From contig NZ_DIXC01000022.1 of assembly GCF_002435945.1 (NCBI RefSeq), positions 1 through 64,000 of the forward strand: a stretch of 64,000 nucleotides of DNA, given 5' to 3'. The notes below the pieces were generated by a model. The model was not told the DNA's origin. It saw only the letters and a list, made by a program, of their open reading frames with translations, and made no database searches. Made by a program: the position numbers and the translations under genes. The DNA comes from Mesotoga sp. UBA6090 (GTDB lineage: Bacteria > Thermotogota > Thermotogae > Petrotogales > Kosmotogaceae). This document shows, piece by piece, positions 35,653 to 44,031 of the stretch. Position 1 is the first letter of the stretch. Each line of letters begins with the position of its first letter.

Positions 35653-37569
35653 TCAATTTCCGTCTCTTTTGCGATTTTGAGACACTCCTTCTTCAGGCAG
35701 AAACAAATTGCTGAACTGTTCCCTTTCGGCTTCCGTAAGTTTAGCTATCTCTGCCTCAAGATCGCTAATCTTCTTTCTGAGTTTTTCCGCCGCCTTTCTG
35801 TACTCCAGAAACCTCTTTTCATCCACTATCGGGATTTTGATGTTCTCAACATTTCGTACACTCAGACCTCTTAGCACCGTCCCTGTGGAAATCTGGGTTA
35901 GCAGGGACCTGCCATATTCGCTCCTTAGCAGTTCATAAAGCGCCCGGGCCGGGTATCTCCCCTGATCAACTCTTATGCGGATTAGATTCGCCCCTATCGC
36001 TACAATTATCCCTTCACCATACTCCCTAACCATCGCCACTTTATCTACGGTGCCCTTCGCCGATAGAACTATATCGCCCGGATAAAGCTGAATTCTTTCG
36101 ACCTCGTCCCTATCTTCGATGTATATTGTCTCCGCCTTTTCAAGATTCAACTCCCCGTTTCCCTCAATGTCGGAAATCTTGAGCACATGAACCTTAAAGG
36201 CACTGCCTTTCTCCGTAGTGGTCTTCAATCTCCTCTTATCAGTGCCCGAGGAAACCTCGGCGATTTCCCCAATTCTTACGCCCGGAAGCTTTGAGATAGC
36301 TTTGACAAGTTTCGCTTCTTCTTTGGATGAGGGTATCTGCATAATATAGGCTGATGGCAGGAGAGAAAACCCGTGCGTTTCCATCTCGGAGAACGACACT
36401 ATTCGCGATAAGCCGTCTATGTCCTCCCACTTGCTGTATGTATCAAGTGCGAGCTCTGCCAGAGATGATCCAGATAGTTCTTTGTCAAGAGCCGTACCCG
36501 AAATAGAGATCATGAGAACGGATCCTTTTCGCGACTCCTGTTTGTCCCTGTTTAATATGAGAATGCTGCTTGCAGGCACAGAAAGGTTTGACGGTAACGA
36601 TGGAAGTTGGATGACTGCTTCGACGAGGTCATGCTTGACAAGGTTCTGCCTTATGATTCCGTCGGCGAGTTCCCTGATGAGGGCGCCGTTTTGTATAGAG
36701 GCGACAAGTTTTCCGTTCTTCTTCAATGAGCTGATTCCGTGCTCAATGAAAGCCCATTCGCCTGTCCTGGGGATACCGTAGATGAATCTCATATAACTAT
36801 CGCTTTCAAGGTCTTCCCTTCCCAGTCTCATTCCCATTGGCGGCTCGCAAACAACCCTGTCAAACTGTTTGACTGAATAACCTTTAGTATGTATAGGACT
36901 TCCAAGAGTGTCCCCGCATACCAGACCTTCTGAACAAACATCCAGTACTTCCATAATGACTCTAGTAAGGATACATATTTCCCTGTCTATCTCCTGCCCG
37001 GCTATTCTCACCGGCCTGTTGCCCGACCTTTCAGAAAGATACCTGAAGGGTCTGCCGTAGCCAAAAGCGGGATCGTATACCACCATTTCCGGATCATATT
37101 CAAGAACGCCAACCATTATGTCTATGAACAACTGGGGCAGCAAGGCAAGTCCATGTCTGTTAGTCTCTTCAAATGTCTTCGTCATGAGATCGTATATGGA
37201 GTAAGCCGTCTTTCTGATTTCCGCTTTCTCGACCGAGTTAATAACGCCCTCAAGATATTCCAGGGCAGTATCTACGAATATGCTTTCGTTCTGGCAAATC
37301 GATTCAGCGGAGATCAAAATCTCATCAAAAGGAATATGCGGGTATCTTTCCGAAAGATACTCTGTTTCTTCTCGAAGTAGACAGTGTCTTCTTGGCGAAG
37401 GACTGGCGGTTACTGGAATCGGGTCATCTTTGAGCCGCGTTTTTCTTGCCAGCATTTTCAACCAAATGAAGCCAAATACACTCCTCACTGCTCTCTCGCT
37501 GCCCGTTCTGTCTCTTAGTAGAGAAATGAGACTCCAAAGGTTCTTCTCGAATTCTTTAATATCCAGCAT
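35653..37569 (-). CDS. HsdM-HsdS-like fusion: N6-adenine methylase domain joined to a specificity domain
   Basis: 638 residues. Residues 1-140 resemble the HsdM N-terminal helical domain. The methylase core (about 150-400) has a SAM-binding motif I variant YDPAFGYGRPF at 165-175 where DPACGSGGF is usual, and motif IV reads CEPPMG (241-246) where NPP(Y/F) is usual. From about residue 425 a single HsdS-type target-recognition unit follows (GVRIGEIAEVSSGTDKRR, YPGDIVLSAKG, then STGTVLRGLSVRNVENIKIP), and a coiled coil ends the protein. No hsdR lies nearby. The Asn-to-Glu change could abolish or alter methylation, so activity is uncertain. Confidence 0.82.
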   Translation of the reverse strand: MLDIKEFEKNLWSLISLLRDRTGSERAVRSVFGFIWLKMLARKTRLKDDPIPVTASPSPRRHCLLREETEYLSERYPHIPFDEILISAESICQNESIFVDTALEYLEGVINSVEKAEIRKTAYSIYDLMTKTFEETNRHGLALLPQLFIDIMVGVLEYDPEMVVYDPAFGYGRPFRYLSERSGNRPVRIAGQEIDREICILTRVIMEVLDVCSEGLVCGDTLGSPIHTKGYSVKQFDRVVCEPPMGMRLGREDLESDSYMRFIYGIPRTGEWAFIEHGISSLKKNGKLVASIQNGALIRELADGIIRQNLVKHDLVEAVIQLPSLPSNLSVPASSILILNRDKQESRKGSVLMISISGTALDKELSGSSLAELALDTYSKWEDIDGLSRIVSFSEMETHGFSLLPSAYIMQIPSSKEEAKLVKAISKLPGVRIGEIAEVSSGTDKRRLKTTTEKGSAFKVHVLKISDIEGNGELNLEKAETIYIEDRDEVERIQLYPGDIVLSAKGTVDKVAMVREYGEGIIVAIGANLIRIRVDQGRYPARALYELLRSEYGRSLLTQISTGTVLRGLSVRNVENIKIPIVDEKRFLEYRKAAEKLRKKISDLEAEIAKLTEAEREQFSNLFLPEEGVSQNRKRDGN

Positions 37570-37579
37570 GTTGGCACTC

Positions 37580-37846
37580 CTACGACCAGTTCCATCTGGC
37601 AGTCTTGTTCTTATAAGCGGTTATTACCACATTCCCTACGACCACAAGTCTTAATCCGTTTAGAGAACCATGTTCTCTATCGACATGTCTCTTACCGACA
37701 AATACATGTACTGCGTTACTAATATGCTTCTTTGCCCCGTTCATTAGAGCATAGATCAGATCCTCTTTATTGATACCTCTTTGATTCATCCGCCTCAAAA
37801 CATGATCAGACAAGTAGAAACCCGTTGAAGCCAATTCTCTCATCAT
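37580..37846 (-). CDS. DUF4258 family protein (RelE/ParE-like fold)
   Basis: 88 residues from ATG 37846 with GGGAGG upstream; 10 nt before the methylase gene, so probably co-transcribed. The pattern SDHVLRRMNQRGINKEDLIYAL followed by a central VHVF strand and NVVITAYKN matches DUF4258 proteins, small proteins related in fold to ribonuclease toxins. No separate antitoxin is evident unless the downstream fusion has that part. Function is not established. Confidence 0.7.
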   Translation of the reverse strand: MMRELASTGFYLSDHVLRRMNQRGINKEDLIYALMNGAKKHISNAVHVFVGKRHVDREHGSLNGLRLVVVGNVVITAYKNKTARWNWS

Positions 37847-38017
37847 GCATCGCCTCCCGGTGGTCTTTCAAATACATACTATCACAAACGGTACTCGGTA
37901 AGTCCTACTATATATATTACAACATAATTAAGTATTGCATAACCCAACAATCTTTCAGATCCATTCATGCTTCTGCGTAAAACTAAGACATTGCATTGGG
38001 CAAGCGTGAAAAGTAAA

Positions 38018-38033
38018 CCCCGGCGAACCGGGG
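38018..38033. terminator. GC-rich terminator-like hairpin
   Basis: CCCCGG-CGAA-CCGGGG is a perfect 6-bp stem with a stable tetraloop. On the minus strand it is followed by TTTACTTTT; on the plus strand by a weaker T-rich stretch. No neighbouring gene clearly ends here, so it may belong to a lost gene. Confidence 0.45.
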
Positions 38034-38308
38034 TCTGGTTATAGTTTTTATTCAGCATTTAAACAGCACTGAGCAAGACTTCCGCGCAAAAGATGCACGT
38101 GCACATTAATATAAACAAGAGAAGACAGAACAAAAGATATTCTTTCTCCTAAAGGAGAAACGAAAGTTTGGCTTTCGCTAGAACTGGAAAAGTTGAGAAA
38201 TCAAGGATATTCTTGCTGACAGGACTTGGAATCGTTCTTTGTTTAGATCAATCGAGAAAGGGTATATCGAGACGTTGCTGTGCTCACAAGAAGGCGAGAG
38301 ATAGAAAA

Positions 38309-38388
38309 GCCAGTCTGCTGGTGCAGGCCAGTCAGGCTCCGCCTGGCCAGTCTTTGCTTCGCAGAGGCCAGTTCCGACTTCGTCGGGC
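38309..38388. repeat. Hairpin-comb element, copy 1
   Basis: Four small hairpins follow one another, each preceded by the linker GCCAGT: CTGC-TGGT-GCAG, CAGGC-TCC-GCCTG, CTTTGC-TTC-GCAGAG and TCCGAC-TTC-GTCGGG. Arms differ between hairpins but pair within each, which shows compensated structure. A second comb with the same linker lies at 51092-51189. Confidence 0.7.
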
Positions 38389-38432
38389 AAAAAAAGAAGA
38401 TCCGCTTGGCCAGAAAACGTTACACGCTTAAC

Positions 38433-38475
38433 GCTGATGAAACCACGTTGCCCGTCAACTGTCCTGCGTCCTTTG
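38433..38475. repeat. Dispersed intergenic repeat with CACGTTGCCCGTCAAC core
   Basis: The core GATGAAACCACGTTGCCCGT recurs with small changes near 40595-40640 and 49838-49880, and more weakly near 51028-51055. All copies are intergenic and none is coding. Confidence 0.6.
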
Positions 38476-38700
38476 CATTAGCCACAAATTCGCATCAAGG
38501 GCTCTTTTTATGCCCTCAGTTTTGAATCAAGAACACGAGGACCCGGACTCGGGGCGTCGGAACGAAGAAGCTTCTTTCCCCACGCCTTACCCGCAACCCC
38601 AGCAACGGCTATGGATGAAAGAGAGTCTGATTCTCTGATGCTATAATAAGAATTAGCGGCAATTGAATATATTTAGTGCCATAACTTGTAGGTGACTAAT

Positions 38701-39435
38701 ATGAACTATATTGACCAAAGAGATGTAGAAGACTGGTTCAAGAACGATCGGTTCCTGACAACCAGTGAGCTGGTCAAGAGGCTGAGTCTTCGTTTTCCCG
38801 ATGCGAAGACCGGGACTCTTTATGCGAAGCTGCACAGGCTGAAGAGAGAAGGACTCGTGAGAAACGTCAGAAGAGGTCTCTATGCAGCCGGAAGCAAACG
38901 GGAGTTCGAACCTGTCGTATCGAAGGAACTCTCAGATTTATTCAAGAAGCTTCGGAAGAGGTTTCCGTACCTGGAGAGCCTGTGCGTCTGGAACAGCAGA
39001 TGGCTAAACGAGTTCACTGTTCACCAGGCTCTCTCTTCGATAATGATCATAGAAAGTGAGCGAGGTACAGAGAAGGCCGTGTTTGAATTCGTCAAAGCAT
39101 CTTACTCCAGGGTGTTCATTGATCCGACTCCAAGGGAGATAGACAACTACATCCTCGGATGCGAGAAGTGTTTCGTTGTAAGGCCGATTGTGAGCGAAGC
39201 CCCCGTAACGTTCTCTGATGACATCTCCATACCGAAGCTGGAGAAGATACTTGTCGATCTTGTCTGCGAGAAGGACCTCTTCGTATCGTTTCAGGGAGAG
39301 GAGTTGCGCAACATATACCTCAGGGCTTTGACCGATTACAACGTGAGCCTGAGTACGATCAGAAGATACGCCAGCCGCCGCGGAAAGCTGGATGAGGTCA
39401 ACGAGCTTATTGAGCAAGAGAGAGAGAGCATATGA
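38701..39435 (+). CDS. abiEi: AbiEi-type antitoxin (type IV toxin-antitoxin, transcriptional regulator)
   Basis: 244 residues; ATG 38701 is chosen because AGGTGA precedes it by 5 nt (a GTG 9 nt upstream lacks a site). The N-terminal winged helix-turn-helix reads FLTTSELVKRLS, then TLYAKLHRLKREGLVRNVRRGLYA, the layout of AbiEi antitoxins that bind their own promoter. The rest is the variable C-terminal domain. The stop overlaps the start of the partner toxin gene (ATGA), which fits the two-gene AbiE module that protects against phage by abortive infection. Confidence 0.85.
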   Translation: MNYIDQRDVEDWFKNDRFLTTSELVKRLSLRFPDAKTGTLYAKLHRLKREGLVRNVRRGLYAAGSKREFEPVVSKELSDLFKKLRKRFPYLESLCVWNSRWLNEFTVHQALSSIMIIESERGTEKAVFEFVKASYSRVFIDPTPREIDNYILGCEKCFVVRPIVSEAPVTFSDDISIPKLEKILVDLVCEKDLFVSFQGEELRNIYLRALTDYNVSLSTIRRYASRRGKLDEVNELIEQERESI

Positions 39436-40478
39436 TCACAAAGAACTCCGCTACCGGACAATGGCTGGATGCGGTTATGAAATCATACAAGAAGAACGAT
39501 CCCGGAATAGTCGAGAAGAGCATAATGGCGCTGACGTTGCTCGAACAGCTTTCCGTTGAAGGCCTCGACTTCATATTCAAAGGCGGGACGTCCCTTATGC
39601 TTCTTCTGGATAATTTCAACAGGTTTTCGCTGGACATAGACATATTGCTCAGCGATGAGCAGGAGGGCCTCGAGGATATATTCAATACAATCTGCAAGAA
39701 AGGTGTATTCAAAAGCTGGTTCGAGGATGAACGCAAGACTCCTTCGAATGTTCCCAAAGCTCACTATGGATTCGTAAGGGAATCGGTGTTGGACGGAAGA
39801 GAGCGGGCAGTCTTTGTGGATATCCTTTACCAGGAGGTCGGCACAAGGTCGCTGTTGAAAGTCCCCGTGAGGCATAGAGTAATAGAGATAGCCCCGCCGG
39901 ACGTGTTGGTAACCATACAGACTCTCGACGCTCTGCTCGGAGACAAGCTGACTGCCTTTGCGCCGAACACGACGGGTATTCCGTACGGCACCGGAAAGGA
40001 AGCAGAGATAATCAAGCAGCTCTTCGATCTGGGAGTCCTTTTCGACAATCTGGCCGATCTTGATGAAGTGCGGAAATCGTTTGTACAGAACTGCATGTTC
40101 GAACTCGGTTACAGGAAGCTTGACTTGAGCGAGGTCGATGTCCTGAATGACTGTTTTGACACGGCTATCACGCTGATCTATAGAGGAGTCTACAAGAAAG
40201 AACAATTCAACTATCTTATGACGGGTATCAAGGCGTTCAAAACATTCTCATTCAACAGTAGCTTCTCTCTGGAAGACGCCATAAAAAGCTCGGCAAAGGT
40301 AGCGTATCTTGTGCAGTTGCTGAAGGCCGGTAAGGGACGTCATGAGAAGTTTCGAGAAACAATCGACTTACGTAATGTCAATATCATCAACCCATCGTGG
40401 AGCAAGCTGAATAAGCTGAAGAAGACAGATCCAGAAGCTTTCTTTTATCTATTCAACGCATTGAAGTTGATCGAGTAG
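39432..40478 (+). CDS. abiEii: AbiEii-type nucleotidyltransferase toxin
   Basis: 348 residues; overlaps the antitoxin gene by 4 nt. The nucleotidyltransferase motif FKGGTSLMLLLDNFNRFSLDIDILL (in part: KGGTSLMLL, then SLDIDILL) gives the GGTS...DxD metal and nucleotide site typical of AbiEii/MenT-like toxins. Later DKLTAFAP and a helical C-terminus agree with the family. Related toxins transfer nucleotides to tRNA and stop growth; the exact target of this one is unknown. Confidence 0.9.
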   Translation: MITKNSATGQWLDAVMKSYKKNDPGIVEKSIMALTLLEQLSVEGLDFIFKGGTSLMLLLDNFNRFSLDIDILLSDEQEGLEDIFNTICKKGVFKSWFEDERKTPSNVPKAHYGFVRESVLDGRERAVFVDILYQEVGTRSLLKVPVRHRVIEIAPPDVLVTIQTLDALLGDKLTAFAPNTTGIPYGTGKEAEIIKQLFDLGVLFDNLADLDEVRKSFVQNCMFELGYRKLDLSEVDVLNDCFDTAITLIYRGVYKKEQFNYLMTGIKAFKTFSFNSSFSLEDAIKSSAKVAYLVQLLKAGKGRHEKFRETIDLRNVNIINPSWSKLNKLKKTDPEAFFYLFNALKLIE

Positions 40479-40544
40479 TAGGTTTTAATTACCAGCGAGT
40501 GAAATCAGGCGCTTGCGTAGAGAATCTACTTTCGAGCCGGTCGA

Positions 40545-40770
40545 TCGGTCCGCATGTCCAGATGTACCGTGGACCCGTCCTTCGAAAGAGCCGCTGAACG
40601 CTTATGAAAACCACGTTGCCCGTCAACGGTACACCGTCCTTCGAGATGAGCGTATGAGTCGGGTCTAGGATTGTGGGGTTTAGGGTTTCGCAAGAGCGTT
40701 AGGAACAGTTCTTGGAAAGAAGGGTTCTTGGTTGTGACGCTACGCGTCCAGGTTATTCGTTGGTTCGGCC
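40545..40770. repeat. Intergenic mosaic of dispersed repeats
   Basis: The order GTGGACCCGTCCTTCGA, then GCCGCTGAACGCT, then CCACGTTGCCCGTCAACGGT, then CGTCCTTCGA, then ACGCTACGCGTCCAGGTT is found here and again, in the same order with changes, at 49800-49935. It follows the AbiE pair and contains no gene. Confidence 0.6.
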
Positions 40771-40808
40771 CCCGCTCAAGTGACGATTTATCCGGCGTAG
40801 TATCCCTG

Positions 40809-41308
40809 TTATTCAGCACTTCCAATTGATTTTGCAGGGTTCGGCTCGTTTTCAATCGGCACTTCACGCAGCGCGTCAAGCATACGTTCGCATTCTTAGG
40901 CGACGAGCCGCTCCAGTTGTTCCCTGGGCGCGCCCGTTCCATGCATATCGTACGCAACCACTAACGCTCCATATAGAGCCAGCTCGACACAGTGCCGCGC
41001 CGAGTGAACGGTCTAGCGCTCTGACCAATCGCTCTTTCAGCGGTTCGGGCAACGGGATTGTTTTGGGCTTCTCTGGCGGCCGCGTGACACTGGAGGATTT
41101 CCTTTTTCGCCTCCGCCTGCTTTATCTTTCCCGGTAACCACTCCCAAGCGGCTTTCAATGTGTTTTGGGGTCGCGGGTCATCCGGATAATGTTTAGTCCA
41201 AAAGGGCAATAGACTTTCCACTGAATAATCATCCGCCCAATTCGCAAGTGTCGATTTACGCTGCGTTTCTATCAATTTCACGAGTGACTGGATACACTGC
41301 GCATCCAA
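40809..41308 (-). pseudogene. Imm5-like immunity protein gene, frameshifted
   Basis: The first 97 residues (TLANWADDYSVESLLPFW, DDPRPQNTLKAAWEW, HAAAREAQNN) follow the pattern of Imm5-type immunity proteins. After AIGQS the frame is lost near 41010, and the natural continuation (SARHCVELALYGALVVAYDM) is in the next frame, where it meets one internal TAA at about 40920 before ending at 40809. The gene is thus broken by at least one frameshift and one stop. No matching toxin gene is nearby. Confidence 0.75.
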
Positions 41309-41530
41309 TCACCAAGCATTTTCCTTACTCTTGGCATACTCACCCTTCGTTAGGCTGTTACTAGACTTCTCAAGGACTCGACTACAAGTTCCAACCAGGG
41401 ATTTGTCCCTTGGCGGCACATCAGTTATACCCGGTCTGCCTTTTGGCCTTGACAGTGTTCTCAAATTCAAATCCCGGTGTGAATACCGGCCCTTTCTGGA
41501 GTTTCTATCAACAAGCAGGGAAGGGGGAGT
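41309..41530. other. Intergenic, nothing recognised
   Basis: About 220 bp between the broken immunity gene and the glycosidase. The minus strand contains a possible GGGACAAATCCC hairpin near 41400, but no terminator or gene can be supported. Confidence 0.35.
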
Positions 41531-43135
41531 TCATGAGATCGATAAGTGCTCGATCAAAGGTATCGCGTAGGCATTCCAGGCCTGGATCGTACAACCGCCA
41601 GCGGGAAGTATTTCCGGTAACGCCCCGTACATTTCCCTTTTTAGGGAGTTCTCAAGAGATGCTATGAACTTTTCCGAAAGGTCCGGCCTTCCGTATCTGA
41701 TTCCCGCTTCTATGGCAAGGAGAGTGGGAAGTGACCAGACAATATCGTTTTTGTCTCCCTCTCCATAATCGCCTGCTTCGAAGGTTTTTAGAGGGAGCGA
41801 GTGTATCAGCCCCGGCTCTTTGAAGTAGCCTATCTTCTCCATTTTTGCCAGCAACCTCTCCCCGGCTTCTCTCTGGATGAGACCCATGGACAGTGGGTAA
41901 ATCTGTATAAAGTGACCCTCAAAATACCCCCTTTTTGGGCTGAGGGCATCGTAAAAAAAGCCATCTTTGCCGTACCAATCTTTTAGAAACTCACGATCGT
42001 ATCTTTCAAGAAGCCCAGCAGCGAACCAAGGGTTTTTGAGATCTTTCATCATGCTCGAGTCGCGGAGCTCTTTCAGCATAGAGTATAGCCAGCAGGCGCA
42101 GTCCAACAGGGCAATTTCACCAGCCATGGGTACTTCTACGATCCCTTCACCCTTAGGATACAGCTTTCGCGAAAGATGGCAGGAAAGATATGAAAGGGCG
42201 CTGTCCACAAGTTCTAAGTACTCTACTTTAGAAGTCTTTATCGCGTACTTCAGGGCCAGATAGGCAAAAGCGATTATCTCGTTCATTCTTCCGTGAGCGT
42301 ATATCCTGCCCGCGGTTGTAACTTCGTGAGGGGTCAAGCCGTTGCCGAATTTCCCGAGATTGTCTATCGTCTTTCCCACAAGCTCCAGCATGGGCGTTTC
42401 GAGCAGTCCGAGGCAGGTATAGACTCCGTCGATCCCGAACCACCAGGGGAACTCTCCCAGTCCAGCGACAAATCCGCATCCCGCGTCTCTCTCGAAGAAG
42501 AGTTCAAGCGCTCCGACACTTGCCCAGAATGGTATCGAGTCTTGGAATGGTGGAAGATATCGCCGGTTGTATTCCTCTCGCTCGAGGTGGTATCGTTCGT
42601 AATCCTCTTTCCCGGGTCTACCCAACGCAATAACCGTTTCAAGATCGCCCTTTTTGCTGATCTTCAGCCAGTCGCCTTCTACCGCGGCCTCTCCGTTCAC
42701 TTTTACGAAAGAACTCATGCCCTCGCATTCGCGCCAGACGATCGTGTCCCGGCCTCGATTCTCCACTTTCAGCGAGATGTTTCCAGAAGGTTTGTCTTCG
42801 AGCCACACTAGGTCCAGTTCTTTTCTGAGGCTGAACTCGATCTCGGCACTGCTCTCAATTCTAATGGTAATAAGTGGACTTTCAGGGTGGGCAAGAATCC
42901 TGAGATCGGCGCCGGGATAGTGAACAACGCGTTCGGAGACTTTGTTCTGAAAGCCAGTCGGCGAAACCCTCTTTCCATTGAGAGAGAGAGAATATGAAGA
43001 GAATAGCCTGTAGTTATCCAGCCAAAACCCGCCCATCTTTCCCTTCAAGTGCCAGCCAATGTTTTCTGCGTTTCCGCCGATACCTCCAAAAAAATATGCC
43101 CTCCTGCCCGCCACGTAGTAGTTAAAATTATCCAT
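41531..43135 (-). CDS. Glycoside hydrolase of the amylo-alpha-1,6-glucosidase type
   Basis: 534 residues, last gene of the sugar operon; its start overlaps the permease stop. It has a beta-sandwich-like N-terminal half and an (alpha/alpha)6-barrel C-terminal half with LGEFPWWFGIDGVYTCLGLLE (start of the barrel), TAGRIYAHGRMNE, and near the end LPAGGCTIQAWNAYA, which matches the PxQAW segment of glycogen-debranching-type enzymes. Its predicted job is cleaving imported alpha-glucosides or glucosylglycerate-like compounds; no signal peptide is seen, so it is cytoplasmic. Confidence 0.8.
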   Translation of the reverse strand: MDNFNYYVAGRRAYFFGGIGGNAENIGWHLKGKMGGFWLDNYRLFSSYSLSLNGKRVSPTGFQNKVSERVVHYPGADLRILAHPESPLITIRIESSAEIEFSLRKELDLVWLEDKPSGNISLKVENRGRDTIVWRECEGMSSFVKVNGEAAVEGDWLKISKKGDLETVIALGRPGKEDYERYHLEREEYNRRYLPPFQDSIPFWASVGALELFFERDAGCGFVAGLGEFPWWFGIDGVYTCLGLLETPMLELVGKTIDNLGKFGNGLTPHEVTTAGRIYAHGRMNEIIAFAYLALKYAIKTSKVEYLELVDSALSYLSCHLSRKLYPKGEGIVEVPMAGEIALLDCACWLYSMLKELRDSSMMKDLKNPWFAAGLLERYDREFLKDWYGKDGFFYDALSPKRGYFEGHFIQIYPLSMGLIQREAGERLLAKMEKIGYFKEPGLIHSLPLKTFEAGDYGEGDKNDIVWSLPTLLAIEAGIRYGRPDLSEKFIASLENSLKREMYGALPEILPAGGCTIQAWNAYAIPLIEHLSIS

Positions 43136-44019
43136 CAGCCTTTCACCCCGGATGAGACGCCTGTATCTATGAACTGCCTCTGGAAGATCAGGAAAATGAT
43201 TATCATGGGTATCGTCATCATTATGGAAGCTGCCATCATATACTGCCAGTACGTATAGTAACTTGTCCGGTAGAAATCAAGCCCCACAGTTAGGGTAAAC
43301 ATCTCCTTTCTCGAGGTCATGAGCAACGGCCAGAGAAAGTCGTTCCATGTGCCGACAAAGATGTATATGGCCAGTGCCGAAAGGGCCGGTCTTGAGATTG
43401 GGAGCACGACTTTGAAATAAGTCTTGACTATCGAGGCGCCATCGATTCTCGCTGCCTCTTCCATCTCCTTGGGAATACCCATGAAGAACTGCCTCATCAG
43501 AAAGATCCCGAAGACACCGGTTAGCTTGGGCAGAAAGAGGCCGTAATAAGTGTTCACGAATCCGAACCTCACCATAAGGTTGTAATTGGGTATCAGGGTG
43601 ACGTGACCGGGGATCATGAGTGTGGCCAGAAAGAGTGCGAACCACAGATCCCTCAGGGGAAAACGCAACCTTGCGAAGGCGTAACCTCCGAGTGCATCGA
43701 AGATAAGGTGGCCAACTGTTACCAGCGTGGCATAGATGATCGTATTAAGTATCCATCTGGCGTAGGGCGTGATCTTGAAGACCTGTACGTAGTTCTCGCC
43801 GGTAGCGGGGGCTCCAAAAAACTCTGGAGGCCACTTGAATAAGTTTATCTCGGGGGGCCATTTCATTATATCCGTACCCCTGGTCACACCGTTGTCGGTG
43901 TATCTCATAGGAGTGAGAGATACTATGGCCGACCAGATGAATGGAAAGAGCGAAACGACCGCATAGAGAATCAGCACCGCGTAGGCGATAATCAGACCAA
44001 TCTTGAGTTTTTTCTTCAT
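43135..44019 (-). CDS. Carbohydrate ABC transporter permease, MalG family
   Basis: 294 residues with an N-terminal membrane segment (IGLIIAYAVLILYAVVSLFPF) and five more. The EAA loop that contacts the ATPase reads EEAARIDGASIVKTYFKVVLPIS. The C-terminus ends with the MalG-type FIDTGVSSGVKG. It forms the inner-membrane channel with the MalF-like partner directly upstream; no ATPase gene is present, so a shared MsiK-type ATPase probably serves it. Confidence 0.93.
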   Translation of the reverse strand: MKKKLKIGLIIAYAVLILYAVVSLFPFIWSAIVSLTPMRYTDNGVTRGTDIMKWPPEINLFKWPPEFFGAPATGENYVQVFKITPYARWILNTIIYATLVTVGHLIFDALGGYAFARLRFPLRDLWFALFLATLMIPGHVTLIPNYNLMVRFGFVNTYYGLFLPKLTGVFGIFLMRQFFMGIPKEMEEAARIDGASIVKTYFKVVLPISRPALSALAIYIFVGTWNDFLWPLLMTSRKEMFTLTVGLDFYRTSYYTYWQYMMAASIMMTIPMIIIFLIFQRQFIDTGVSSGVKG

Positions 44020-44031
44020 GCAATCGCCCCC

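Larger units (their letters stand above)
37847..38700. other. Long intergenic region with hairpins and dispersed repeats
   Basis: No gene is supported in 850 bp. Visible structure: a CCCCGG-CGAA-CCGGGG hairpin at 38018-38033 (terminator-like in either direction), a comb of four short hairpins at 38309-38388, a dispersed repeat at 38433-38475, and TATAAT at 38642-38647, a plausible -10 for the AbiE pair with only a poor -35. Confidence 0.55.

Noticed and set aside
38168..38525. Three overlapping open frames across the hairpin comb
   Set aside because: They are created by GC-rich hairpins and repeat sequence; no frame has gene-like starts.
41331..41530. Possible structured RNA with GGGACAAATCCC hairpin
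   Set aside because: One short hairpin only; no conserved partner or second copy could be seen in the window.
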